DNA of 64,000 bases. Source: an uncultured Clostridia bacterium. Lineage in GTDB: Bacteria; Bacillota; Clostridia; Oscillospirales; Oscillospiraceae. The notes beneath the pieces are model-generated. The model searched no databases, was not told the origin of the DNA, and worked only from the letters and a program-made list of their open reading frames with translations. Below are positions 1 to 7,304 of the stretch, in pieces. The position numbers and the translations under genes are program-made. Numbering within the stretch: position 1 is the first letter of the stretch; each line of letters starts with the position of its first letter. The stretch covers positions 1 to 64,000 of the forward strand of contig CALADI010000016.1 of NCBI GenBank assembly GCA_937890525.1. Direction: 5' to 3'.

Positions 1-126
1 AAGTGCAGAAAATCTTTATTTTATTTCACTGTCCACTTGACGGGGAGCAGTTCAGGATCGGCTGTGTCCTTCTCTATGTGCTCAGCGGGGCGGGGCAGTC
101 TGCTATGCCCATCGATGGGGAGATAT

Positions 127-163
127 GAAAAATGCCGGAGCAAGCGGAAACGCATGCTCCGAC
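127..163 (-). terminator. Intrinsic terminator of tRNA-Leu
   Basis: Arms at 134-142 and 155-163 pair over nine positions. Read on the minus strand the hairpin is followed by a run of five T, just downstream of the tRNA-Leu 3' end. I recognise no gene in 1-126; the open frames there run straight through the tRNA. Confidence 0.75.
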
Positions 164-164
164 A

Positions 165-251
165 TGGTGCCGGTGGCCGGGCTCGAACCGGCACGCTGTT
201 GCCAGCGGCGGATTTTGAGTCCGCTTCGTCTACCAATTCCAACACACCGGC
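165..251 (-). tRNA. tRNA-Leu (CAA)
   Basis: This 87-nt gene folds as a class II tRNA with an extra variable arm. The acceptor stem closes between 251-245 and the bases before an encoded CCA at 167-165. The anticodon stem GCGGA/TCCGC holds CAA, which reads the leucine codon TTG, and the T-arm contains GGTTCGAGCC. Confidence 0.97.
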
Positions 252-264
252 GTGGTGCGAATGT

Positions 265-293
265 ATTATAATACAGCATGGAGAAATAATCAA
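265..293 (-). promoter_or_regulatory. Promoter of tRNA-Leu
   Basis: Minus-strand TTGATT (293-288), 17-base spacer, TATAAT (270-265), about 14 bases upstream of the tRNA 5' end. Confidence 0.8.
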
Positions 294-341
294 GTGTGAT
301 TTTTCAATTCTTGCTTTTTTGTTAAGAAAGCCCCCCGTTGA

Positions 342-370
342 TTGACAGGAACTCCGGGTAGCGGTATAAT
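342..370 (+). promoter_or_regulatory. Promoter of the surface-polymer operon
   Basis: Consensus TTGACA (342-347), 17-base spacer and TATAAT (365-370) lie about 57 bases upstream of the first gene. No other strong promoter was seen before the terminator at 6701, so the six genes are probably cotranscribed. Confidence 0.85.
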
Positions 371-426
371 GTAGCATACCGTTTTAGGCTTATTTTGAAT
401 GATCGATTAGGAAAACGAGGTATCCT

Positions 427-1887
427 ATGCAAATGAACTCTCTGCGTCAAAAGACGATCGGCAGCCTGCCCAAGCTGGTGTTTGTGCTGTTTCTGTTACA
501 GCCAATGATGGATGTGCTGTCCTTTTGGATGGACCAATGGGGTATGGGCAACACCCTTACCTTGGCGCTGCGCATGGCGGTGCTGGGGGCAACGGTCTTG
601 GTTGGCTTCTGCTTGACCCGGAATAGACGGGTATACTATATCGCCGGCGGCGTACTGATGCTGCTGGCGGCGGGACATATGGCGGCGTGTATGCAGGCGG
701 GATACCGCAGCCCGTTCACCGACCTGAGCAACTTTGTCCGGGTGGCGCAGCTGCCCGTGACCACCATCTGCCTGATCACGGCGATGCGGGAGAATGAGGA
801 CAGCTATCGTGCCATGGCATGGGGGTTTGCGGTGAATCTGGGGCTGATTCTGGCGGTGGAACTGCTGGCATCGCTGACCGGCACGGAGCCCCACACCTAT
901 CGCGACGGCAAGGGATTCATGGGGTGGTTTCAGAACACCAATTCCCAGAGCTGTATCCTGTCCATGCTGCCGCCGGTGGCGGTGGTGTTCCTGATGGGCA
1001 AGAAAGGACTTCGCTCGGTGTGGGTCTGGCTGGCATTGGTGGGCGGCATGGCTGCCCAGTTCCTGCTGGGCCCCCGTTTGGCAATCTTGGGTCTTGTGGC
1101 GATGGGCTTCGGGCTGGCGCTGTGCCAGCTGCTCATCGACCGGAAACTGTGGCGCCGGTCTGCGGCGCTGGCAGTGGTGACGGTGGTGTTCTTGGGCTGT
1201 GTGGGGCAGTCCCCCATGGTCAAGCATCAGGCGATCTATGAAGATGTTCAGGGAGAGCGGCAGGATTCGGTGAACACCGCGGTCTCCCAGGACAAGCTGC
1301 CCAGCCTTAAAGGGGAAGAACTGCCCCAGGAGGAGTTGCAGCGGCGTAAGGAGCAATGGGAGAAGACGCTGGCCCCGATCTATGAAAAATACACCCCCGA
1401 TTTTGTGGAACTGTTCGGTCTGGAAAAGACCATGGAGATCTACGACTACACCTATGATGTGACAGCGCTGACTGCCACGAGAGATAAGAAGATCCGCTTC
1501 TCCCGTCTGCTGATGGCAGAGTCTCCGTCTCTTTCCAAATGGTTCGGAGTAGAACTCAGCCGCTTTACCGTCAATGATAAGATCTACGATGTGGAAAATG
1601 ATTTCCACGGGATCTATTTCCTCTACGGCGGCGTGGGGCTGGCGGCGATGCTGGCGTTCTTGGGCTACTTCCTGTGGCTGATCCTGCGGGCGCTGTGTAA
1701 GGATTGGAAGCGCTACTTCACCATGGAAGCCGCGAGCTGGGGGATCGCCCTGACCATGGGGCTGATCCACGCCTATTTCACTGCGGCAGTTCTGCGCCGC
1801 CCCAATGCGTCGTTCTATCTGTCTGCGGTGCTGGCCGCAGTCTATTATCTGATAAAGATCAAAACCTACCCGGACAAGAAGGAGTGA
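427..1887 (+). CDS. Wzy/O-antigen-ligase-like polysaccharide polymerase
   Basis: This 486-residue integral membrane protein has many hydrophobic segments (residues about 13-35, 45-62, 68-88, 108-120, 130-150, 175-190, 198-235, 245-260 and three near the C-terminus). A long charged extracytoplasmic loop spans about residues 261-395. The layout, with the loop before a DVENDFHGIYF-type stretch, matches the O-antigen ligase/Wzy superfamily, which joins lipid-linked repeat units outside the membrane. It is first in an operon with two glycosyltransferases, a flippase and TagF/TagD-type genes, which supports that role. The start follows an AACGAGG site; ATG at 433 is an alternative. Sequence in this family is weakly conserved, so the call rests on topology and context. 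Confidence 0.7.
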   Translation: MQMNSLRQKTIGSLPKLVFVLFLLQPMMDVLSFWMDQWGMGNTLTLALRMAVLGATVLVGFCLTRNRRVYYIAGGVLMLLAAGHMAACMQAGYRSPFTDLSNFVRVAQLPVTTICLITAMRENEDSYRAMAWGFAVNLGLILAVELLASLTGTEPHTYRDGKGFMGWFQNTNSQSCILSMLPPVAVVFLMGKKGLRSVWVWLALVGGMAAQFLLGPRLAILGLVAMGFGLALCQLLIDRKLWRRSAALAVVTVVFLGCVGQSPMVKHQAIYEDVQGERQDSVNTAVSQDKLPSLKGEELPQEELQRRKEQWEKTLAPIYEKYTPDFVELFGLEKTMEIYDYTYDVTALTATRDKKIRFSRLLMAESPSLSKWFGVELSRFTVNDKIYDVENDFHGIYFLYGGVGLAAMLAFLGYFLWLILRALCKDWKRYFTMEAASWGIALTMGLIHAYFTAAVLRRPNASFYLSAVLAAVYYLIKIKTYPDKKE

Positions 1888-1891
1888 TATC

Positions 1892-2866
1892 ATGGTCTTG
1901 AGCGTGGTCATCCCGGTGTACAATGTGGCGCAGTATTTGGAGCAATGCGTAGACTCCGTGCTGGCATCCCAAGAGACGGACTATGAGATCCTGCTGGTGG
2001 ACGACGGCTCCACCGACGGGGTATGCCCCGCGACCTGCGACCGGTATGCCCTTGCCAACCCGGACCGCATCCGGGTGATCCATCAGGAGAACCAAGGTTT
2101 GGGCGGTGCAAGAAACACCGGTCTGGCGCAAGCGCTGGGGGAGTATGTGTTTTTCGTGGACAGCGACGACTATCTGGCACCTGAGGCGCTGAGCGTGGTG
2201 ATCCGGCAGATCCGGCAGACCCATGGGGACATCTATTCCTTCCAATGTTACTGCACCGACGGCTGCGGCGGTGATACGCCGCTTACCATGTCTGCCTGCT
2301 TTGCAGAACCTTTTACTTTGGCGCAGCACCCGGAATTTCTGCTGTCGCTGCCCACCACATGGGCACGGGTCTGGCGCAGGGCGTTCCTTTTGGACTCGGG
2401 GGTTCGATTCCCCAGCCGGGTGTGGTATGAGGACATCCGTACCAGCACCAAATGGTTTGCCCTTGCCCGGTCGATCCATACGCTGCCGGATCATCTGTAC
2501 TACTACCGCAATATGCGCCAAGGCTCCATTATGAACAGCGGGAAGCTGGAGCGCAACCGGGAGATCATGGAAGCTTTTGATGACATTCTGGAATGGTTCA
2601 CACAGAAGGGATTGTCGGAGCAGTACCACAACGAACTGTGTCGGCTCGCCATCGACCATATGATGCTGGCCGCATCGGTGCGGGTGGCAAAAATCGACCC
2701 AGATTCCCCAATTTTGGGGGAATTGCTTGGGTATATGCACAGCCGATTCCCGGATTACCGGCACAATCCCTATCGCCGGGAACTGCCTGCCCCCCGGAAG
2801 CTGGTGTTCTGGCTGGTGGATCACAGGCAGTTCCGCATACTGGGACGGCTGTTCCGCAACCGATGA
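1892..2866 (+). CDS. GT2 family glycosyltransferase
   Basis: A GT-A fold glycosyltransferase of 324 residues. The family signature VVIPVYN starts near residue 5, VDDGS is at about 36-40 and the metal-binding DSDD is at 90-93. The C-terminal half is typical of family 2 enzymes that add a sugar to a lipid-linked acceptor at the inner face of the membrane. It starts 4 bases after the polymerase gene and is followed 15 bases later by a close paralogue. The sugar donor and acceptor cannot be told from sequence. Confidence 0.9.
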   Translation: MVLSVVIPVYNVAQYLEQCVDSVLASQETDYEILLVDDGSTDGVCPATCDRYALANPDRIRVIHQENQGLGGARNTGLAQALGEYVFFVDSDDYLAPEALSVVIRQIRQTHGDIYSFQCYCTDGCGGDTPLTMSACFAEPFTLAQHPEFLLSLPTTWARVWRRAFLLDSGVRFPSRVWYEDIRTSTKWFALARSIHTLPDHLYYYRNMRQGSIMNSGKLERNREIMEAFDDILEWFTQKGLSEQYHNELCRLAIDHMMLAASVRVAKIDPDSPILGELLGYMHSRFPDYRHNPYRRELPAPRKLVFWLVDHRQFRILGRLFRNR

Positions 2867-2881
2867 GAAGGAGAGAGAAAA

Positions 2882-3883
2882 ATGCTGTTTAGCGTGGTGA
2901 TCCCGGTCTATAATGTGAAGGATTATCTGGAAAAATGCGTGGACAGCGTATTGGCGCAGGACTGCGGGGACTATGAGATCATTCTGGTGGATGACGGCTC
3001 CACGGATGGGGTCAGCCCCGAACTCTGCGACCGGTACGCCCTTGCCAGCCCGGATCGGATCCGGGTGATCCATCAGGAGAACCAAGGTTTGGGCGGTGCG
3101 AGAAACACCGGGCTGGAAGCGGCACGGGGGGAGTATCTGTTTTTTGTGGACAGCGATGACCGCATTGTGCCCCATGCCTTGTCTTATCTGGAAGGAAAGA
3201 TCCGGCAGACCCATGCAGATATGTATCTGTTCCGGCTGTTCTACGATCGGGACGGCGTTCTGACTCCGGCAGATCCCCTCCGGGTGCCCACAGATGTGGT
3301 GCTCCATCCGGCGCAATGCCCGGAACTGCTGCTGGAGAGTCCCAGCGCATCCGTCCGGGTATGCAGGCGGAGTCTGTTTCTGGAAGGACAGATCCGTTTC
3401 CCTGCCGGAATCTGGTACGAAGATCTGGCAACCACCCCCAAATGCCTGCTGCATGCCCGCTCGGTGGTGGCGCTGTCCGAACCCCTGTATTGCTACCTGC
3501 TGCGGGATGGCTCCATTATGCGCAATGCCAATTTGAAGCGGAATCTGGAGATCTTGGATGTGCTGGGATCCGTGCGGGCTTATTATGAATCCAATGGCGT
3601 GCTGGAACAGTATCGGGATGTGCTGTGTTATCTGGCGGTGGACAATGCGCTGATGGCGGCCCAGCGGGTGCTGATGGGCGATCCCAATGCGGATTACCTG
3701 CCCCTGTTTTTGCAGACCGTGGCGCAGGATTACCCCGACTATCGCCAAAATCCTCTCCTGCCCGGACTGGGCAAGCGGAAGATGCTGGTGCTGAACCTGT
3801 TGGAGCGCCGCCGCTACGGAACGATCCGATTCCTGTTCTCCACGCTGCACGCATTGCGGGGGCAGCGAACAAAGAAAAAGTGA
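2882..3883 (+). CDS. GT2 family glycosyltransferase (paralogue of its neighbour)
   Basis: This 333-residue protein shares the upstream gene's motifs at the same positions: VVIPVYN from residue 5, DDGS near 37-40, DSDD at 90-93. It also shares the segment around HQENQGLGGARNTGL. The two genes form a tandem pair with a 41-base identical stretch (from 2069 and from 3059). A GAAGGAGAGAG ribosome-binding site precedes the ATG. It probably adds a second residue of the same repeat unit; the C-terminal halves have diverged, which fits a different acceptor or donor. Confidence 0.9.
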   Translation: MLFSVVIPVYNVKDYLEKCVDSVLAQDCGDYEIILVDDGSTDGVSPELCDRYALASPDRIRVIHQENQGLGGARNTGLEAARGEYLFFVDSDDRIVPHALSYLEGKIRQTHADMYLFRLFYDRDGVLTPADPLRVPTDVVLHPAQCPELLLESPSASVRVCRRSLFLEGQIRFPAGIWYEDLATTPKCLLHARSVVALSEPLYCYLLRDGSIMRNANLKRNLEILDVLGSVRAYYESNGVLEQYRDVLCYLAVDNALMAAQRVLMGDPNADYLPLFLQTVAQDYPDYRQNPLLPGLGKRKMLVLNLLERRRYGTIRFLFSTLHALRGQRTKKK

Positions 3884-3892
3884 GGCTATCTC

Positions 3893-5164
3893 GTGTTTAA
3901 GAAACGATCCACAGGTCACGGCAGCAAAGCAACGCTGATGCAGAATACGGTGATGCTGTATATCCTGACCTTTTCCAACTATTTTCTGGGGCTGATCGTA
4001 GCCCCCTATGAGACCAGAGTCCTAGGCCCTCAGGTATACGGGACCTTGGGCGCTGCCACGGCGGTGATGGTCTATTTCCAGCTGTTTATCGATTTCGGCT
4101 TTCTGCTGTCGGGCACTCAGGAGGTTGCGGTGCACCGCAGCAATACCACTCAGCTTCGCCGGATCTTCACGGCGGTCACCAGCGCCAAGCTGATTTTGAC
4201 GGCGATCTCGGTGGTGCTGCTGGTGATCGCGTGCAATGTGATACCGGCGTGGGAGGGGCGGCTGGGCTTCTTCTTCCTGTTCTTCTTGGGTACGGCTGCC
4301 AACTCCATGATCCCGGACTACCTGTACCGGGGCATGGAGCGGATGTCTGCCATCACCCTGCGGACGGTGTGCATCAAGGTATTCTTTACTGTGGGCATCT
4401 TGCTGTTTTTGAAAACCCCGGAGGATGTGTGGAAGGTGCCTGCCATCACGGCGCTGGGCAACTTCATTGCTATGGGCTATTCCTACTATGACCTGCACCG
4501 TCGCTTTGGGATCAGATTCTGCCGGATCAGCTGGCGGGATGTGGCGGACACGGTCAGGCGCTCTGCGGTGTTTTTCTATTCCCGGATCGCCACCACCGCC
4601 TATTCGGCGCTGAATACGGTGATTCTGGATATGATCTCCGCCAGCGGCGCACCCACCAGCTTTTACACCTCGGCGGATAAGCTGATCACCACCGGTAAAA
4701 GCGCCCTGACCCCCATCTCCGACAGCCTGTATCCCTATATGGTCAAGCACCGGGACTTCAAACTGGCGAAGAAGGTGCTGCTGGTGCTGGAACCGCTGAT
4801 CGTGGTGTTCTGCGGCATCTTCTTCATCTGGGCAGAACCCCTATGCGCCTTGATTTTCGGTGCGGACTTTGCCCCGGCGGGACAGGTGCTGCGGGCGATG
4901 CTGCCTGTGGGCGTGGTGATCCTGCCCAGCTACATTTTGGGCTTCCCCATGATGTCCGCCATGGGCATCGCCCAGCACGCCAACTACTCGGTGATCTTCG
5001 GCTCGTGTATGCAGATGGTGAATCTGCTGGTGCTGTATCTCACCGGGAACATCAACATGGTCACGCTGGGCATTACCGTTTCCATTACGGAGACGCTGAT
5101 TTTGCTTTATCGGATCGTGGCTATCTGGCTGCACCGGGATCTGCTGCGGAAGGGGAGAGACTGA
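3893..5164 (+). CDS. Wzx-type polysaccharide flippase
   Basis: A 423-residue membrane protein of the MOP superfamily (polysaccharide transport/oligosaccharide flippase branch). The N-terminus reads as the usual flippase start, with SNYFLGLIVAPYETRVLGPQ near residues 22-41, followed by about 12 hydrophobic segments. It would move the undecaprenyl-linked repeat unit across the membrane for the polymerase encoded at the head of the operon. Translation most likely starts at GTG 3893 after a TGAGG site. The stop overlaps the next gene's ATG by one base (TGATG), so the two are translationally coupled. Confidence 0.9.
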   Translation: MFKKRSTGHGSKATLMQNTVMLYILTFSNYFLGLIVAPYETRVLGPQVYGTLGAATAVMVYFQLFIDFGFLLSGTQEVAVHRSNTTQLRRIFTAVTSAKLILTAISVVLLVIACNVIPAWEGRLGFFFLFFLGTAANSMIPDYLYRGMERMSAITLRTVCIKVFFTVGILLFLKTPEDVWKVPAITALGNFIAMGYSYYDLHRRFGIRFCRISWRDVADTVRRSAVFFYSRIATTAYSALNTVILDMISASGAPTSFYTSADKLITTGKSALTPISDSLYPYMVKHRDFKLAKKVLLVLEPLIVVFCGIFFIWAEPLCALIFGADFAPAGQVLRAMLPVGVVILPSYILGFPMMSAMGIAQHANYSVIFGSCMQMVNLLVLYLTGNINMVTLGITVSITETLILLYRIVAIWLHRDLLRKGRD

Positions 5165-6300
5165 TGGGACTGCGTGATTTTGCTTCGGAGGCCATGTGGC
5201 ATCTGTGCGGGCTTCTGCCCATTGATCGGAAGAAAGTGGTATTCAGCAGTTATTACGGCAGAGGTTACTCTGATAGTCCCAAGGCGATCGCAGAGGAATT
5301 GATCCGTTCGGGAGAGGGTTTGAAGCTGCGCTGGATCGTGAAGGATGCAGGCGAAGCGGGGACTCTGCCGGAGCAGATCCGCCCGGTTCCCCTCCATGGG
5401 ATCCGAAGGGTCTATGAGATGAGCACTGCAGGCTTCTGGGTGGACAACTGCCGCAAGTATGAGCGCAGGAAGCGCCGGGGACAGAAATACCTGCAAACAT
5501 GGCACGGCTTTGCCTTGAAGCGCATTGAAAAGGATGCGGCAGACAGCCTTGATCCGGAGTATGTGTCCGGCAGCCGGCGGGATGCCGCCCAGACGGATCT
5601 GATGGTCTCCGGCAGCGAATTTATGGGGCGGCTGTACCGGGATTCTTTCTGGTATGACGGCCAGATCGCCATGTACGGTACCCCGAGAAATGATATTTTC
5701 TTTGCGGAGGATACCGGCATCCCCCGGAAGGTGCATGACTTCTTCTCTCTGCCACAGGGACGCAGGCTCCTGCTGTATGCCCCCACATTCCGGGCGGATC
5801 ACACCACCGACTGCTACGGACTGGATGCGCAGGGGATCCTGCAAGCTTGTGAGGAGCGGTTTGGCGGGGAGTGGACGGCACTGATCCGCCTGCACCCCAA
5901 TGTGGCAGGGAAGTCCGAGGGATTGTTTGCCTATGACGGCGGGAGGATCATCGATGCAACCGCCTATGCAGATATGCAGGAGCTTCTGGTGGCGGCAGAT
6001 CTGCTGATCACCGATTACTCTTCGTCTATGTTCGATTATGCCCTGCAGGGCAAGCCCTGCATCCAGTTCGCAACGGATCTGGAACAATACCGGGCGGATC
6101 GGAATTTCTATTTTGAACTGGATGGACTGCCTTTTCCCATGGCCCAGAGCAATGAGGAACTGAAAGCGCAGATCCGCTCCTTCGACGAGGAGACTTATGC
6201 CAACGAATGGAAGAAATTCAAGCAGGAACAGGGGATCATGGAGGATGGAAAAGCATCTTCCCGGTGCGCCGACTGGATCCTGCAGCACATGAAAGGATGA
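5164..6300 (+). CDS. CDP-glycerol glycerophosphotransferase family protein (TagF/TagB-like)
   Basis: A 378-residue protein with the family's motifs: QTWHG at 111-115, YAPTFR near 199-204 and the late LLITDYSSSMFDY block. These enzymes transfer glycerol- or ribitol-phosphate from the CDP-activated form to teichoic-acid-like or polysaccharide acceptors at the cytoplasmic membrane face. It is followed 5 bases later by tagD, which makes CDP-glycerol, so donor supply and use are encoded together. The ATG at 5164 was chosen because it overlaps the flippase stop and fits the family's N-terminus. Whether it polymerises a chain or adds single glycerol-phosphate decorations cannot be told. Confidence 0.88.
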   Translation: MGLRDFASEAMWHLCGLLPIDRKKVVFSSYYGRGYSDSPKAIAEELIRSGEGLKLRWIVKDAGEAGTLPEQIRPVPLHGIRRVYEMSTAGFWVDNCRKYERRKRRGQKYLQTWHGFALKRIEKDAADSLDPEYVSGSRRDAAQTDLMVSGSEFMGRLYRDSFWYDGQIAMYGTPRNDIFFAEDTGIPRKVHDFFSLPQGRRLLLYAPTFRADHTTDCYGLDAQGILQACEERFGGEWTALIRLHPNVAGKSEGLFAYDGGRIIDATAYADMQELLVAADLLITDYSSSMFDYALQGKPCIQFATDLEQYRADRNFYFELDGLPFPMAQSNEELKAQIRSFDEETYANEWKKFKQEQGIMEDGKASSRCADWILQHMKG

Positions 6301-6305
6301 ATCAT

Positions 6306-6698
6306 ATGAAGCGAGTCCTTACCTACGGTACTTTCGATCTGCTCCACTATGGGCATATCAATCTGCTGCGGCGGGCAAAGAGCATGGGGGATTATCTCAT
6401 CGTGGCCCTGTCCACAGACGAGTTCAACTGGAACGCCAAGCACAAGACCAGCTATTTTTCCTATGCCGAGCGCAAGGCCATGCTGGAAGCCATCCGCTAT
6501 GTGGATCTGGTGATCCCCGAGGAAACCTGGGAGCAGAAGTCCTCTGATGTGGATCAGTACAATGTGGATGTGTTTGTGATCGGTGACGATTGGGAGGGAA
6601 AGTTCGATTTTCTGAAAGAAAAGTGTGAGGTGGTGTATCTGCCCCGCACTCCGGAGATCTCCTCCTCCAAGGTCAAGGCCGACCTTCAGGGCAAGTGA
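6306..6698 (+). CDS. tagD: Glycerol-3-phosphate cytidylyltransferase
   Basis: A 130-residue nucleotidyltransferase that joins CTP and glycerol-3-phosphate to give CDP-glycerol. The HxGH active-site motif is HYGH at residues 14-17, and the C-terminal RTPEISSSK at 114-122 corresponds to the RTxGIST-type motif of the family. Length matches TagD. It is the last gene of the polymer operon and is followed 3 bases after its stop by a strong terminator. The pairing with a TagF-like gene suggests that the polymer carries glycerol-phosphate. Confidence 0.95.
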   Translation: MKRVLTYGTFDLLHYGHINLLRRAKSMGDYLIVALSTDEFNWNAKHKTSYFSYAERKAMLEAIRYVDLVIPEETWEQKSSDVDQYNVDVFVIGDDWEGKFDFLKEKCEVVYLPRTPEISSSKVKADLQGK

Positions 6699-6700
6699 GA

Positions 6701-6737
6701 TTTTTGCCGGGGAGCGAATTTCTCTCCCCGGCAAAAA
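6701..6737 (+). terminator. Terminator of the surface-polymer operon
   Basis: TTTTTGCCGGGGAG pairs with CTCCCCGGCAAAAA to form a long GC-rich hairpin right after the tagD stop. The A- and T-rich ends make it usable in both directions. Confidence 0.85.
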
Positions 6738-6752
6738 GATATAAAAAAAGGC

Positions 6753-6780
6753 TTGACATATTCGGAACTTGTGATATAAT
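6753..6780 (+). promoter_or_regulatory. Promoter of tRNA-Val
   Basis: Perfect TTGACA (6753-6758), 16-base spacer, perfect TATAAT (6775-6780), ending 17 bases before the tRNA. Confidence 0.9.
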
Positions 6781-6797
6781 AAGTCCTGTTCTGACAT

Positions 6798-6874
6798 GGA
6801 GGCTTAGCTCAGCTGGTTAGAGCGCTTGCTTCACACGCAAGAGGTCGATGGTTCGAGTCCATTAGTCTCTACCA
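6798..6874 (+). tRNA. tRNA-Val (CAC)
   Basis: This 77-nt cloverleaf has D-stem GCTC/GAGC, anticodon stem CTTGC/GCAAG holding CAC (reads GTG), T-loop TTCGAGT and encoded CCA. The acceptor end pairs GGAGGCT with AGTCTCT, so positions 1:72 and 5:68 are G-U pairs. Confidence 0.95.
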
Positions 6875-6875
6875 A

Positions 6876-6907
6876 AACACCCGAGATTTTGATCTCGGGT
6901 GTTTTTC
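6876..6907 (+). terminator. Terminator of tRNA-Val
   Basis: ACACCCGAGAT pairs with ATCTCGGGTGT and is followed by TTTTT, directly after the tRNA CCA. Confidence 0.85.
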
Positions 6908-6968
6908 GTATATACAGGGGCAGACGGGACTTTGGATGGCAGGAGGGGCAACCCTCCTGCCTGTTGGA

Positions 6969-7061
6969 AATGGGGATGACATCGGTGGAAACCGCCTGCC
7001 GGAAGGCGGCATCATGCTCCACCAAGACCATAGTGGGGCAGAACTGCCGGATCAAATTGTT
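6969..7061 (-). pseudogene. Possible remnant of an ABC-F ATPase C-terminus
   Basis: Between tRNA-Val and tRNA-Ala a minus-strand frame reads PTMVLVEHDAAFRQAV followed by STDVIPI. This resembles the last strand of ABC-F ribosome-protection ATPases (PTxxxVEHDxxF, then a short hydrophobic end). No ATP-binding motifs, start codon or proper stop accompany it, and the frame continues into unrelated sequence. I read it as a scrap of a lost gene, but a match this short could be chance. Confidence 0.35.
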
Positions 7062-7089
7062 CGAATCCCTTCTGCGTCGATCCCATACC

Positions 7090-7127
7090 AAAAGGAAAGC
7101 CACCTCAGATGAGGTGGCTTTCCTTTT
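7090..7127 (-). terminator. Terminator of tRNA-Ala
   Basis: A 17-base perfect inverted repeat (7090-7106 with 7111-7127) around AGAT. It begins inside the tRNA CCA and ends in a T-rich tract on the minus strand. Confidence 0.85.
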
Positions 7128-7202
7128 GGTGGACTTGAAGGGATTCGAACCCTCGACCCCCACAATGCGAATGTGGTGCGCTCCCAACTGCGCTACAAGC
7201 CC
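7127..7202 (-). tRNA. tRNA-Ala (CGC)
   Basis: This 76-nt cloverleaf has anticodon stem CCACA/TGTGG around CGC, which reads GCG. The acceptor stem GGGCTTG/CAAGTCC contains G3-U70, the alanine identity pair. CCA is encoded. Confidence 0.97.
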
Positions 7203-7216
7203 ATGCAACACTGGTC

Positions 7217-7245
7217 ATTATACTCTGATTTACAAACCGTGTCAA
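7217..7245 (-). promoter_or_regulatory. Promoter of tRNA-Ala
   Basis: Minus-strand TTGACA (7245-7240), 17-base spacer, TATAAT (7222-7217), 15 bases upstream of the tRNA. Confidence 0.88.
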
Positions 7246-7271
7246 GACTTTCCGTTCAAATGTTTTTGTGC

Positions 7272-7277
7272 TATAAT
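7272..7277 (+). promoter_or_regulatory. -10 element upstream of tex
   Basis: TATAAT lies 27 bases before the tex ATG. No good -35 was found at the right distance. Confidence 0.5.
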
Positions 7278-7304
7278 GAGAAGCCGTTTGAAAGGAGTCT
7301 GACT

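Noticed and set aside
37..345. Open frames across the first tRNA on both strands
   Set aside because: Both run straight through tRNA-Leu and its terminator; the same kind of false frame occurs at tRNA-Val, tRNA-Ala, tRNA-Arg and tRNA-Gly.
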